Positions 41,875 to 50,137 of a stretch of DNA of 64,000 bases are shown piece after piece. The translations under genes were made by a program, and so were the position numbers. This stretch comes from Pelagibacteraceae bacterium AG-426-G09 (GTDB lineage: Bacteria > Pseudomonadota > Alphaproteobacteria > Pelagibacterales > Pelagibacteraceae), in the NCBI GenBank assembly GCA_003210075.1, contig QCNR01000004.1:18475-82474 (forward strand), in the 5' to 3' direction. The number at the start of each line of letters is the position of its first letter. The first letter of the stretch is position 1. The notes beneath the pieces are model-generated. The model ran no database searches. It saw nothing but the letters and a program-made list of their open reading frames with translations, and was not told where the DNA came from.

Positions 41875-43287
41875 TTAAAGTTGGGTTCCACCAACAGTCA
41901 TCTTGTTGATTAATAAAGATGGTTGCCCTACTCCAACGGGCACACCTTGGCCAGCTTTACCACATGTTCCAATGCCAGGATCCAACATCATATCATTACC
42001 TACCATCAAAACTTCTTTCAGAGCCGAAGGACCATCGCCAATTAAGGTTGCCCCTTTGATCGGTGAGCCAACTTTTCCATCTAAAATTTCATAAGCTTCA
42101 GTACAATTAAAAACAAATTTACCTGATGTGATATCTACTTGTCCTCCTCCAAAGCTAACTGCAAAAATTCCTTTTTTGACAGATTTAATCATTTCTTCTT
42201 GTGTATGTTTGCCATTTAACATTATTGTATTTCTCATTCTTGGCATAACTACATGTTTATAACTTTCTCTTCTACCATTGCCTGTTGACTTTGTTTTCAT
42301 TAATCTCGCATTCAATCTATCCTGCATAAAATTTTTTAAAATTCCATTTTCTATTAAAACAGTTTTTTCTGTAGGGGTACCTTCGTCATCTATACTTAAA
42401 CTACCTCTTCTATTTTCTAATGTGCCATCATCTATAATTGTAACCCCTTCACTCGCAACTCTTTGACCAACTAAGTTATGAAAGGCAGAGGTTTTTTTTC
42501 TATTAAAATCACCTTCTAGTCCATGGCCTACAGCTTCATGTATAAGTATAGCTGGCCAACCGGGGCCAAGCACAACTTGCATTTCACCTGCGGGTGCTGG
42601 TTTGCTGTTTAAATTTACTGATGCAATCCTCAAGGCTTCGTCACATACATTTTTCCAATCAGCCTCTTTCAAATAAGCATCGTAGTTTTGTCTTCCACCA
42701 ATTCCATAAACAGCTGTTTCTTTTCTGCCATTCTTTTCAAGCATTACTGAAAGATTAAATCTAACAAGTGGTCTCTCATCTGTTAATATTTCTCCACCGT
42801 TTCGTATTATTTCAATTGATTTATGTTCGCCTAACAAAGTTGCAGTTACTTGTTTGACTGAATTATCTTTTTTTCTTACATATCCATTAACTTGATTTAA
42901 AATTTCAATTTTAGACTTAAAATTTTTTGCTTCAATAGGATCTTGCTCGGTATAATATTTTTTATTCGTTTTTTTAATTTCGAAATTGTATGTTCCATTT
43001 GAGGAAGATAAAGTTGATTTTAAATTCTTACTAGACTCGTTTAATGATTTTTTTGTTAAATCACTTGAATGAGAATATGCAACTACATCGCCTGTTACAG
43101 CTCTCAGGCCATAGCCCAAATTAGAGTTATATGAAGATGATTTAATTTTGTTATCATCCAATACTATTGCTTCTGACTTTGAGTCCTCTAAATATAATTC
43201 ACCATCATCACACTTGTTAAGTGTCTCTGAAACAATACTATTTGCACTAGAAACATCTAATTCGCTATTTTTAAGAATTTTTGACAT
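41875..43287 (-). CDS. tldD: Metalloprotease TldD
   Basis: A 470-residue zinc peptidase. The metal site is HEAVGH (250-255) in ILIHEAVGHGLEGD, with the third ligand probably in the C-terminal domain near the GTCGKAGQGVPVGVGQP stretch. The GSLSIDDEGTPTEKTVLIENG segment is also conserved. It is paired with pmbA immediately downstream. No precursor-peptide gene is visible near it. Confidence 0.95.
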   Translation of the reverse strand: MSKILKNSELDVSSANSIVSETLNKCDDGELYLEDSKSEAIVLDDNKIKSSSYNSNLGYGLRAVTGDVVAYSHSSDLTKKSLNESSKNLKSTLSSSNGTYNFEIKKTNKKYYTEQDPIEAKNFKSKIEILNQVNGYVRKKDNSVKQVTATLLGEHKSIEIIRNGGEILTDERPLVRFNLSVMLEKNGRKETAVYGIGGRQNYDAYLKEADWKNVCDEALRIASVNLNSKPAPAGEMQVVLGPGWPAILIHEAVGHGLEGDFNRKKTSAFHNLVGQRVASEGVTIIDDGTLENRRGSLSIDDEGTPTEKTVLIENGILKNFMQDRLNARLMKTKSTGNGRRESYKHVVMPRMRNTIMLNGKHTQEEMIKSVKKGIFAVSFGGGQVDITSGKFVFNCTEAYEILDGKVGSPIKGATLIGDGPSALKEVLMVGNDMMLDPGIGTCGKAGQGVPVGVGQPSLLINKMTVGGTQL

Positions 43288-43377
43288 GTTTGTAATTTAA
43301 GAAACAATTAAATTTTTTCAATTAGGCGTTTTTGCTTATTTAAAATCTATTTATAATGAATATATGCATATTTAGAT

Positions 43378-43725
43378 ATGAAGATATTTTTCAATAATTC
43401 CTGTTCTATTTGTCGCTCTGAAATCAATGTCTATAAAAATCAAGATATAAAGAAACTGGAGTGGATTGATATTACAGACAACAAAAATGCTGAAAAAGAC
43501 ACTCAAAAAACTGCTAAAGACCTGCTGAGAAGATTACACGTAAAATCAGATGGCAAGGTATATTCAGGTGCAAAGGCTTTTATAATTTTATGGAAAAGTA
43601 TGCCGAAATTTAAATTACTTGGAAAAATTTTAAGCTTGCCGATTTTATATCATTTATTTTCTTTATCCTACGAAGTTGCAGCTTTTTTTTTATATCTTAA
43701 AAATAAAAAACAACTTAAGAATTAA
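43378..43725 (+). CDS. DUF393 (DCC-type) thiol-disulfide protein
   Basis: A 115-residue thioredoxin-fold protein. The redox motif is C9-S-I-C12 in FFNNSCSICRSEI, and the DLLRRLHVKSDGKVYSGAKA stretch is typical of the DCC/DUF393 family. A C-terminal hydrophobic stretch (about 82-105) may associate with the membrane. Its role is undefined but probably involves thiol redox. It overlaps the convergent membrane protein gene by 4 nt. Confidence 0.85.
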   Translation: MKIFFNNSCSICRSEINVYKNQDIKKLEWIDITDNKNAEKDTQKTAKDLLRRLHVKSDGKVYSGAKAFIILWKSMPKFKLLGKILSLPILYHLFSLSYEVAAFFLYLKNKKQLKN

Positions 43726-44015
43726 TTTTGAATAATTAGAAGTATTTGGCTTACAAACGACATTAAAACTAAAAACCCTAAAAAAACGATCAAATACATA
43801 TAAGTGATAATTTTGTTTTTTTTTCTTCTGAGTATTACAAATTTTTTATCATCTAGAAATGAGATATCTCTTTTACCAAGAACCGGATAATCATAGCTCC
43901 ACCTCCAAATCGAACTACCTAATCTGTTATCTAGTTTATTGTAATAATTTATCCATGAAACAATCCAAAGGAATATTAAAAATATAAAAGTTAATGTTAA
44001 AAAAGTTGTTATCAT
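43722..44015 (-). CDS. Small two-helix membrane protein, function unknown
   Basis: A 97-residue protein I cannot place in a family. It has a hydrophobic helix at each end (about 1-22 and 70-95) and a polar middle with SSIWRWSYDYPVLGKRDISFLDDKKFVILRRKK broken by a basic patch before helix 2. It is tail to tail with the DUF393 gene and divergent from the DjlA-like gene by 32 bp. Codon and base use match the neighbours, so it is probably real. Confidence 0.6.
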   Translation of the reverse strand: MITTFLTLTFIFLIFLWIVSWINYYNKLDNRLGSSIWRWSYDYPVLGKRDISFLDDKKFVILRRKKNKIITYMYLIVFLGFLVLMSFVSQILLIIQN

Positions 44016-44047
44016 TTAATATTTTAATTATATTAAAAATATAAAGT

Positions 44048-44773
44048 ATGTCTATCTGGGGAAGTTTAATTGGTGGTATGATCGGATTTTCACTTGGAGG
44101 GCCTTTTGGGATGCTATTAGGTTCGCTTTTAGGTGGAAAAATTTCGAGAGCAAGAGCTAGTGCAAGATTTTCTAATCCTGCACAAAGTCAGCAAATGTTT
44201 GCTTTATCATTAATTGTTCTATCTGCAAAACTTAGTAAAGCCGATGGCCAAGTGAGCAAAGAGGAATTGATTGCAGTTAAAGATAAATTAAAAATACCAG
44301 ATAATGAATTAGATCAGGTTGGAAAAATATTTAACCAAGCAAAAAAGGAAAGCGCTGGATATGAACCTTATGCTCAACAAATTGCTCAATTCTATAGTGG
44401 TAATATAAATGTATTGGAAGAAGTAATAAACATATTATTCTATATAGCAGAGTCTGATGGTGAGGTAAGTTCATCTGAACTTAAAATGATTGAAAATATT
44501 TCAAAAATTTTTGGTTTAAGCGAGACACAATACCAAAGTATTAAAGAAAGTAGAAAGGGATCAGATAAATTAAACCCATATATAGTTTTGGAAAGTAAAC
44601 CGGATGATGATTTACAAACAATAAGAAAAAGATATCTTGATTTAAGTAAGCAACATCATCCTGATTTATTATTAAGCAAAGGAGTTCCTAAAGAAGTTAT
44701 TGAGGAAAGCAAAAATAAAATGAGAGCAATAAATAGTGCTTGGGATCAAATTCAAAAGTTGAAAAAAAACTAA
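44048..44773 (+). CDS. DjlA-like membrane co-chaperone (TerB plus J domain)
   Basis: A 241-residue protein with a glycine-rich N-terminal membrane segment (about 5-30), a TerB-like central domain (SKADGQVSKEELIAV, AESDGEVSSSELKM) and a C-terminal J domain with HPD in KQHHPDLLL. This is the DjlA architecture. It would stimulate DnaK at the inner membrane. It is followed directly by a TPR gene starting at the next base. Confidence 0.9.
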   Translation: MSIWGSLIGGMIGFSLGGPFGMLLGSLLGGKISRARASARFSNPAQSQQMFALSLIVLSAKLSKADGQVSKEELIAVKDKLKIPDNELDQVGKIFNQAKKESAGYEPYAQQIAQFYSGNINVLEEVINILFYIAESDGEVSSSELKMIENISKIFGLSETQYQSIKESRKGSDKLNPYIVLESKPDDDLQTIRKRYLDLSKQHHPDLLLSKGVPKEVIEESKNKMRAINSAWDQIQKLKKN

Positions 44774-45343
44774 ATGATAAAAAATATTATTAAAATTATT
44801 TTATATATAAATTTGATTTATTCTTCTTGTTTTGGTTTAGTAAACGCTTCAGAAGTTTATCACAAAAATAAGTTAGAAAAATATTTTTCAGATCTAAAAA
44901 AATCTAAAAATTTAGATGAAGCAATTAGTATAGAAAAAAATATTTGGACTTTGTGGAATTTACATCCAAACAATCAATTTTTAACTAATAAGTTAGAGTT
45001 AGGAACTGAACTTATGGAAAATGGCCAACATAAGTATGCATATAAAATTTTTTCTAACATTATATTTGAAGATCCAAATTGGTCTGAAGCTTGGAATAAA
45101 AGAGCAACAGTACTTTTTTTAATGAAGGAGTATGATTTATCCTTAATAGATATAGAAAAAACGTTAAATTTAGAGCCTCGTCATTTTGGTGCTTTATTTG
45201 GTAGAGCTCAAATTTTTATCGACCAGAAAGAATATCAAAAAGCACTAAATAATTTAATTCAAACTAAAAAAATCTATCCTTTATCAAAAGGAAGCAATAT
45301 AATTCCTAAACTTGAAAAAATTTTAAATATTGAAGAAATTTAG
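44774..45343 (+). CDS. Secreted TPR-repeat protein
   Basis: A 189-residue protein with a signal peptide (about 1-26, ending LVNAS) and at least two TPR motifs (PNWSEAWNKRATVLFLMKEYDLS; PRHFGALFGRAQIFIDQKEYQ). TPRs mediate protein contacts; the partner is unknown. It starts one base after the DjlA-like gene stop, suggesting cotranscription, and its 3' end overlaps the convergent coiled-coil gene by 4 nt. Confidence 0.83.
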   Translation: MIKNIIKIILYINLIYSSCFGLVNASEVYHKNKLEKYFSDLKKSKNLDEAISIEKNIWTLWNLHPNNQFLTNKLELGTELMENGQHKYAYKIFSNIIFEDPNWSEAWNKRATVLFLMKEYDLSLIDIEKTLNLEPRHFGALFGRAQIFIDQKEYQKALNNLIQTKKIYPLSKGSNIIPKLEKILNIEEI

Positions 45344-46539
45344 TTATCTTTTTTAGATCTCATCCTTGCTATCAATTGAGTAAGAGAGTCAACCATCATA
45401 TCAGATGCTTTGAATATTTCATTTGACTGAAATTCATTAGAAATATTTTTTTCAGGATTTGTTTTATCTTCAATAATAATTCCTTGATTTGGAGAATTAT
45501 CTTTTATGTAAATTAGTATTAACCACTCATCATCTTGGCTTTCATCCCATTTAATAAAAATTTCACCACTTTCAAACCTTTTGTCTATACATCTAAAAAT
45601 CGACATATGTCTTGTGATATATCTTTTATTTAATTGAAAAACTAAACTATTTGCACTTCTATAAAAACTTTCCAGTGCAAATTCTATTTTTTGTCTGTCT
45701 AGATTATATTGTTTTTCTTTTTCTAATAACGTTTCTCTACTATCGCCATCTTGAATTTCAACACCAAGTGCTTCTACTCTTTCTCTAATTTTTTGATCTC
45801 GTATTTGCTGATATTTTTCTTTAAGTTTTGCAATTCTATCTTGAAGACTTTCGTAGTCTTCTCTTTGTTCCTGCAGTGAGATTTTTTCAAGCTTTTCAAG
45901 CTCCTTAATTTCTCTAATTCTAAATTTCTCAATTTGTTTTTCTAATCTTATTTCTTGGAGAAATCTTTTTTGTCTTTCAGCTTGCTCTTTTCTTATAAGA
46001 GCTTGTTCTTTTCTTAAAAATAATTTTAAATCTCTTGCTCTTTCTTTTTCCAATCTTTGTTCATCTTTAAGCTGTTTTTCTTTTAATTTTAAAGCTCTTA
46101 AGTTTTCTTCTTCTTCTTTTCTAATTCTTGATTGTTTCTCTTTTTCTTCTTTTTCTAATTTTTGGATAATAGTTTTTTGTTTTTCCTCCTCTCTTAAAAC
46201 TTTATAAGAGATAATCTTTTTTTCTATTCCGGTAAAAAAACTTTCAATTTTTTTATCAAGAGTTGAAAAAAAAGAAAATTTGATTTGAGGAAAAGTTGTA
46301 AATCTATTTTGAATTCTAACTATTTTAAGAATTAATGATTCTTTTGTGTTTTTTAATTTTTTGATTGGAAGGAACTTTTTTTTATTATTTTTTTTTTTTA
46401 AATTTTTCCTTTTTTTTTTTACTTTTGTTCTTCTGTTTAATATTTTTCTTTTCTTTTTAGAATTTCGAGATTTTTTGATTATTTTATTTTTATTATTTTT
46501 TTTTGAAAATTTTTTTTTTATTTTTTTCTTTTTTTTCAT
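45340..46539 (-). CDS. Lysine-rich coiled-coil protein of unknown function
   Basis: A 399-residue protein of striking composition. Residues 1-65 are mostly Lys, Arg and Asn, residues about 110-270 form a Glu/Lys/Arg/Gln-rich continuous helix, and residues about 275-399 look globular (for example SIFRCIDKRFESGEIFIKWD and DEWLILIYIK). There is no signal peptide or membrane helix. The basic tail suggests binding to nucleic acid or the membrane surface, but no family is recognised. It lies 26 bp downstream of the cyclopropane-synthase gene on the same strand. Confidence 0.7.
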   Translation of the reverse strand: MKKKKKIKKKFSKKNNKNKIIKKSRNSKKKRKILNRRTKVKKKRKNLKKKNNKKKFLPIKKLKNTKESLILKIVRIQNRFTTFPQIKFSFFSTLDKKIESFFTGIEKKIISYKVLREEEKQKTIIQKLEKEEKEKQSRIRKEEEENLRALKLKEKQLKDEQRLEKERARDLKLFLRKEQALIRKEQAERQKRFLQEIRLEKQIEKFRIREIKELEKLEKISLQEQREDYESLQDRIAKLKEKYQQIRDQKIRERVEALGVEIQDGDSRETLLEKEKQYNLDRQKIEFALESFYRSANSLVFQLNKRYITRHMSIFRCIDKRFESGEIFIKWDESQDDEWLILIYIKDNSPNQGIIIEDKTNPEKNISNEFQSNEIFKASDMMVDSLTQLIARMRSKKDN

Positions 46540-46565
46540 CGAATAGTTGTTTTACTACCAACAAA

Positions 46566-47756
46566 TTATGAATAAATATAGTCTCTAGTATTAGGAACAG
46601 CAGAATGTTTTTTTATTAGTTGCATTTGAAATACAACCTGATCTCCCCATTTGAATGCCATTTCACAACCAGCAAGATAAAATTCCCACATTCTTAGGAA
46701 TTTTTCATCAAACATTTCTAATACTTTTTCTTTTTTACCTAAAAATCTTTCCTTCCAATGTCTTAATGTGTGAGAATAATGCATTCTCCAAACTTCCAGA
46801 TCTGACATCATTAAACCTGATTTTTCAATAGGTTTTGTAATCTCGCTTAGACTTGGCGTGTATCCACCTGGAAAGATATATTTAGTTATCCAAGGATGTG
46901 GATCCCTCGGTGGATTAATCGAACCTATAGTATGTATTAAAGCCACTCCATCCTCGTTTAATAATTTCGAAACTGAATTAAAGTATGTCTTATAAAATTT
47001 TCTACCAACGTGCTCAAACATTCCAACGCTTACAATTCTATCAAACTTTTCATTTAAATCTCTATAGTCTGTTAAACTAAAACGGACTTGATTTTCCAGT
47101 CCACTCGCCTTTGCTTTTTCAACACTATGCTTATATTGGTTTTCAGATAAAGTAACTCCAAGTACTTCACATTGAGATTTTTTAGCTATCTCTATTGCAA
47201 GAGATCCCCAACCAGAACCTATGTCTAAAACTTTTTGATTTGGTTTTAAATTTAATTTTTTTATTATATGGTTGATTTTATTTTTTTGGGCTTGTTCTAA
47301 GCTATCAGTTTCATTTTTAAAATATGCACAAGAGTACTGTCTTTTTTCATCTAAAAATAAATCATATAATTTTTCTGAAATATCATAATGATGAGCTACG
47401 TTAGATTTAGATTTTTTTTTCAAATTAAAGTTTGTTAAAAATCTATAAGTTCCTCTTAGTTTATTAATAGCTGCATTAAAGGAATTTGTTTCATTTCTAC
47501 CAATATTTCTTAGTGCTATATCTAAAAATTCTGTAAGTGTTCCATTTTCAATTATTATAGATCCATTTGTATAAGCTTCACCAAAATATAAATCTGGTAA
47601 AAGTAGGAGTTTTGTGTGTAAACTTTTATCTAAAATTTTCAGAGTTATAGGATTTTCTTTAATAGGTTTACCAATCAAATGTTTGTTCTTGTTGGCATCA
47701 ATTAACAAGAAACCATCATCTTTAAAAAGATTATTTAAAAATTCAATTAATTTCAT
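46566..47756 (-). CDS. cfa: Cyclopropane-fatty-acyl-phospholipid synthase family methyltransferase
   Basis: A 396-residue SAM-dependent enzyme that modifies unsaturated fatty acids in membrane lipids. The N-terminal lipid-binding region is followed by VAHHYDISEKLYDLFLD, CAYFKNE and the SAM loop VLDIGSGWGSLAIEIAKK. The C-terminus has HYSHTLRHWKERFL, typical of CFA synthases. The exact product (cyclopropane or a methylated acyl chain) is not certain. It begins 4 bp after the DapA-like gene. Confidence 0.92.
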   Translation of the reverse strand: MKLIEFLNNLFKDDGFLLIDANKNKHLIGKPIKENPITLKILDKSLHTKLLLLPDLYFGEAYTNGSIIIENGTLTEFLDIALRNIGRNETNSFNAAINKLRGTYRFLTNFNLKKKSKSNVAHHYDISEKLYDLFLDEKRQYSCAYFKNETDSLEQAQKNKINHIIKKLNLKPNQKVLDIGSGWGSLAIEIAKKSQCEVLGVTLSENQYKHSVEKAKASGLENQVRFSLTDYRDLNEKFDRIVSVGMFEHVGRKFYKTYFNSVSKLLNEDGVALIHTIGSINPPRDPHPWITKYIFPGGYTPSLSEITKPIEKSGLMMSDLEVWRMHYSHTLRHWKERFLGKKEKVLEMFDEKFLRMWEFYLAGCEMAFKWGDQVVFQMQLIKKHSAVPNTRDYIYS

Positions 47757-47760
47757 AAAA

Positions 47761-48627
47761 CTAAATTTTAAAATTTAATGAGTTTAATTCAAGAATAAGT
47801 TTTTCTTTTTTTTCTTTATCTAAAATGCTTATAGGAGGTAAAATGTTATTGTATTCACTCTCTTTTGTTCCCATTAGAGTGTGGAGAGCCGATACTAAAT
47901 TAAATTGATCAAATACTGCTCTTACCTTACATAGTCTTTCATTTTCAGTTTGCTCTTTGTTATTATTAAAATCATCAAAAACTTTTCTAGCAAGTTTACT
48001 GGTAACATTACAGGTGGCCGTTATAATGCCTGAGCAGCCCAATTTTAAACCTTTCAATAATTTAGACTCAGAACCAGGCAACATTGAAAAATTATCAATT
48101 TTTAATGTTTCAAATAAATTGTAAGAGCTATCTTTAACACCAATTATTTGTTTTGGAAATTTTCCAACAAGTTTTTGCACACATTCAGAACTAAATTTAT
48201 AGCCACATAATTTTTCAAAATTATATAAAACAATTTGAATATCTTGATGAGTATTTATTATTTTTGAATAAAAATTGAATGCTTCTTCATCACCATACTT
48301 GTAATAAGCTGGTGGCATAATTAAAAAATTTTTAAAACCTAAAGACTTAGAAATTGAAATTAAATTAATTGTTTCATTAAGAGAATTTAAACCTGTCCCA
48401 ATCAAATAAGCATCTTTGTATTTACTCTTTGATAGTTCATTCAATAAACTAATTTTTTCTGAAACAGATAAAAGTTGAGCTTGGCCGGTGCTACCAAAAA
48501 TAGCTACCCCATGACAACCATTATCTATTAAGTTTTCAGCGTGTTTAATTGTTTTTTTTACATCTAGAGCCAAATTCTCATCTAATACTGATAGCCCCGC
48601 CGCATAAATACCATTAATTTTACTCAT
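47761..48627 (-). CDS. Dihydrodipicolinate synthase/N-acetylneuraminate lyase family protein
   Basis: A 288-residue TIM-barrel aldolase. The Schiff-base lysine is K165 in IIGVKDSSYN and the catalytic tyrosine is Y135 in VLYNFEKLCG. The usual GTTGE substrate loop is replaced by GSTGQ (45-49), and the YNxP motif lacks proline. It is therefore probably not the lysine-pathway DapA but another pyruvate- or keto-acid aldolase. The substrate is unknown. It is upstream of cfa and divergent from the glycosyltransferase gene. Confidence 0.85.
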   Translation of the reverse strand: MSKINGIYAAGLSVLDENLALDVKKTIKHAENLIDNGCHGVAIFGSTGQAQLLSVSEKISLLNELSKSKYKDAYLIGTGLNSLNETINLISISKSLGFKNFLIMPPAYYKYGDEEAFNFYSKIINTHQDIQIVLYNFEKLCGYKFSSECVQKLVGKFPKQIIGVKDSSYNLFETLKIDNFSMLPGSESKLLKGLKLGCSGIITATCNVTSKLARKVFDDFNNNKEQTENERLCKVRAVFDQFNLVSALHTLMGTKESEYNNILPPISILDKEKKEKLILELNSLNFKI

Positions 48628-48676
48628 AAATAAAATTTATATTAAAATTAGTTTTAGTAAAGATTATAAAATTAGA

Positions 48677-49636
48677 ATGAAAATTTTAGCTGTTCAAAAC
48701 AGAATGGGAATTGGCGATATGGTAATTTTTTTACCATTCATCGAAGCTGTATCCAAAAAGTTTAAATCACCTGTAAGTTTATTAGTTAAAGAAAGTTCTA
48801 AAGCAAACGAATATCTTCAAAACACAAAATATATTGACGAAATAATTCCATTATTGCGAAACAATAAAAATTTAGAGCATGACGGAATTATTGGTTTTTT
48901 TAAGTTAGCTAAAAAATTAAGAAAATATAAATTTGATAGTATTTTCATTTTTAATTCATCAGCTAGATTTAATTTAATTGCTAAAATTGCAGGTATTCAA
49001 AATATTTATCAATATCCCGTTTTCAAAAAGAAAAATCAGCATATTATCAAAACTGCACAAAAATTTATTAAAAAAGAATTAAATATTTTAGTAAAACCAA
49101 ATCCTAAAATAAATATTGGAAAGAAACAGATTTTTTTAGCTAGAAAAAAATTTAAAATTAAACCAAAAGAAAAAAATATCCTTTTAGGAATTGGTGGATC
49201 AGGTCCAACTAAACGAGTTCCAGCAAAAAAGTTTATTGAGTTAATTGAGTTGGTTTCAAAAAAATATAAATCTAAGTTTTTTTTAGCCACTGGTAAAAGC
49301 TCAGAAGAACAAAAGATATTAAAAGAAATTTTAAAATCAAAACACAAAAAAAAATGTCAAAGATTAGATAATTTATCAATCAAAAATATATTGCCACTTA
49401 TAAGTAATTGTGACATTGCAGTTTGTAACGACTCTAGTTTTAGTCATTTGTCTTCTGCTCTAGGAATTAAGACAATTGTATTAATGACAGACACTCCATT
49501 AATGTATGGAAGTTATAGTAAATTTATGCACCCTATTATTCCTGATGGAGAAAAAGATGTTACTCACAACACTCTTGGCAAAAATAAAATTAGTTCAAAA
49601 AAAATTTTTAATAAGTTTAAAAAATTGATTAGGTAA
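48677..49636 (+). CDS. Glycosyltransferase family 9 (heptosyltransferase-like)
   Basis: A 319-residue GT-B enzyme. The N-terminal NRMGIGDMVIFLPF matches the family opening (GxGDxxxxxP). The C-terminal half has GIGGSGPTKRVPAKKFIELIE and the CDIAVCNDSSFSHLSSALGIKTIVL nucleotide-binding stretch. It probably adds a sugar to the LPS core, in line with the lipid A genes elsewhere in the window. It overlaps the convergent DnaJ-type gene by 8 nt. Confidence 0.87.
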   Translation: MKILAVQNRMGIGDMVIFLPFIEAVSKKFKSPVSLLVKESSKANEYLQNTKYIDEIIPLLRNNKNLEHDGIIGFFKLAKKLRKYKFDSIFIFNSSARFNLIAKIAGIQNIYQYPVFKKKNQHIIKTAQKFIKKELNILVKPNPKINIGKKQIFLARKKFKIKPKEKNILLGIGGSGPTKRVPAKKFIELIELVSKKYKSKFFLATGKSSEEQKILKEILKSKHKKKCQRLDNLSIKNILPLISNCDIAVCNDSSFSHLSSALGIKTIVLMTDTPLMYGSYSKFMHPIIPDGEKDVTHNTLGKNKISSKKIFNKFKKLIR

Positions 49637-50132
49637 TATCTTTTAAAACAATCTCTTTTGCTTCATTAACCAAACTAGATAATCTAGTAGTTTCTGGTGA
49701 GATATCTGGATGAATTTTTTTTTGAATTTTGGCATGAGCTTTTTTAACATCATCTTTGGTAATTTTTTTACTTCTATCTAAATTTAATATTTTATAGGCT
49801 TCATCAATATTAAGAGTTGAATTATTCATGCTGGATTTATGATTAAAAGAAAATCTATTTGATGATCTTAAATACTGTATAAGTCTAAATAAGCCAATTA
49901 GTTGATAAAGAGTAAGTCCTTTTAATTTTATTATTCCAAGGCTTAATAGAATTAATGGTAGTGAAAACAAAAATCTCCCACCAAAAGCTAATAAAATAGC
50001 AAGAAGTAGTGATCCTATAAAAATTAAAATTCTAAATGCTTTAGATATTTTTTTTGCTGGAGCCCTTGCAATAAGTCTTAATAATAAATAAATAATTACG
50101 AAAGCAATTAAAGTAAAAATTATAACATTCAT
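49629..50132 (-). CDS. Membrane-anchored J-domain protein (Tim14/Pam18-like plan)
   Basis: A 167-residue protein with an N-terminal membrane helix (about 2-19), a second hydrophobic pair (about 33-72), and a C-terminal J domain (about 108-167) with HPD in KKIHPDISPE. This topology resembles the mitochondrial import motor protein Tim14 and its alphaproteobacterial relatives. It would recruit DnaK to the inner membrane. It is divergent from the peptidase gene by 5 bp. Confidence 0.83.
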   Translation of the reverse strand: MNVIIFTLIAFVIIYLLLRLIARAPAKKISKAFRILIFIGSLLLAILLAFGGRFLFSLPLILLSLGIIKLKGLTLYQLIGLFRLIQYLRSSNRFSFNHKSSMNNSTLNIDEAYKILNLDRSKKITKDDVKKAHAKIQKKIHPDISPETTRLSSLVNEAKEIVLKDIT

Positions 50133-50137
50133 CTATT

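Noticed and set aside
46346..46546. Phenylalanine-rich 66-codon frame on the plus strand
   Set aside because: It is the complement of the Lys-rich tail of the coiled-coil gene (AAA read as TTT).
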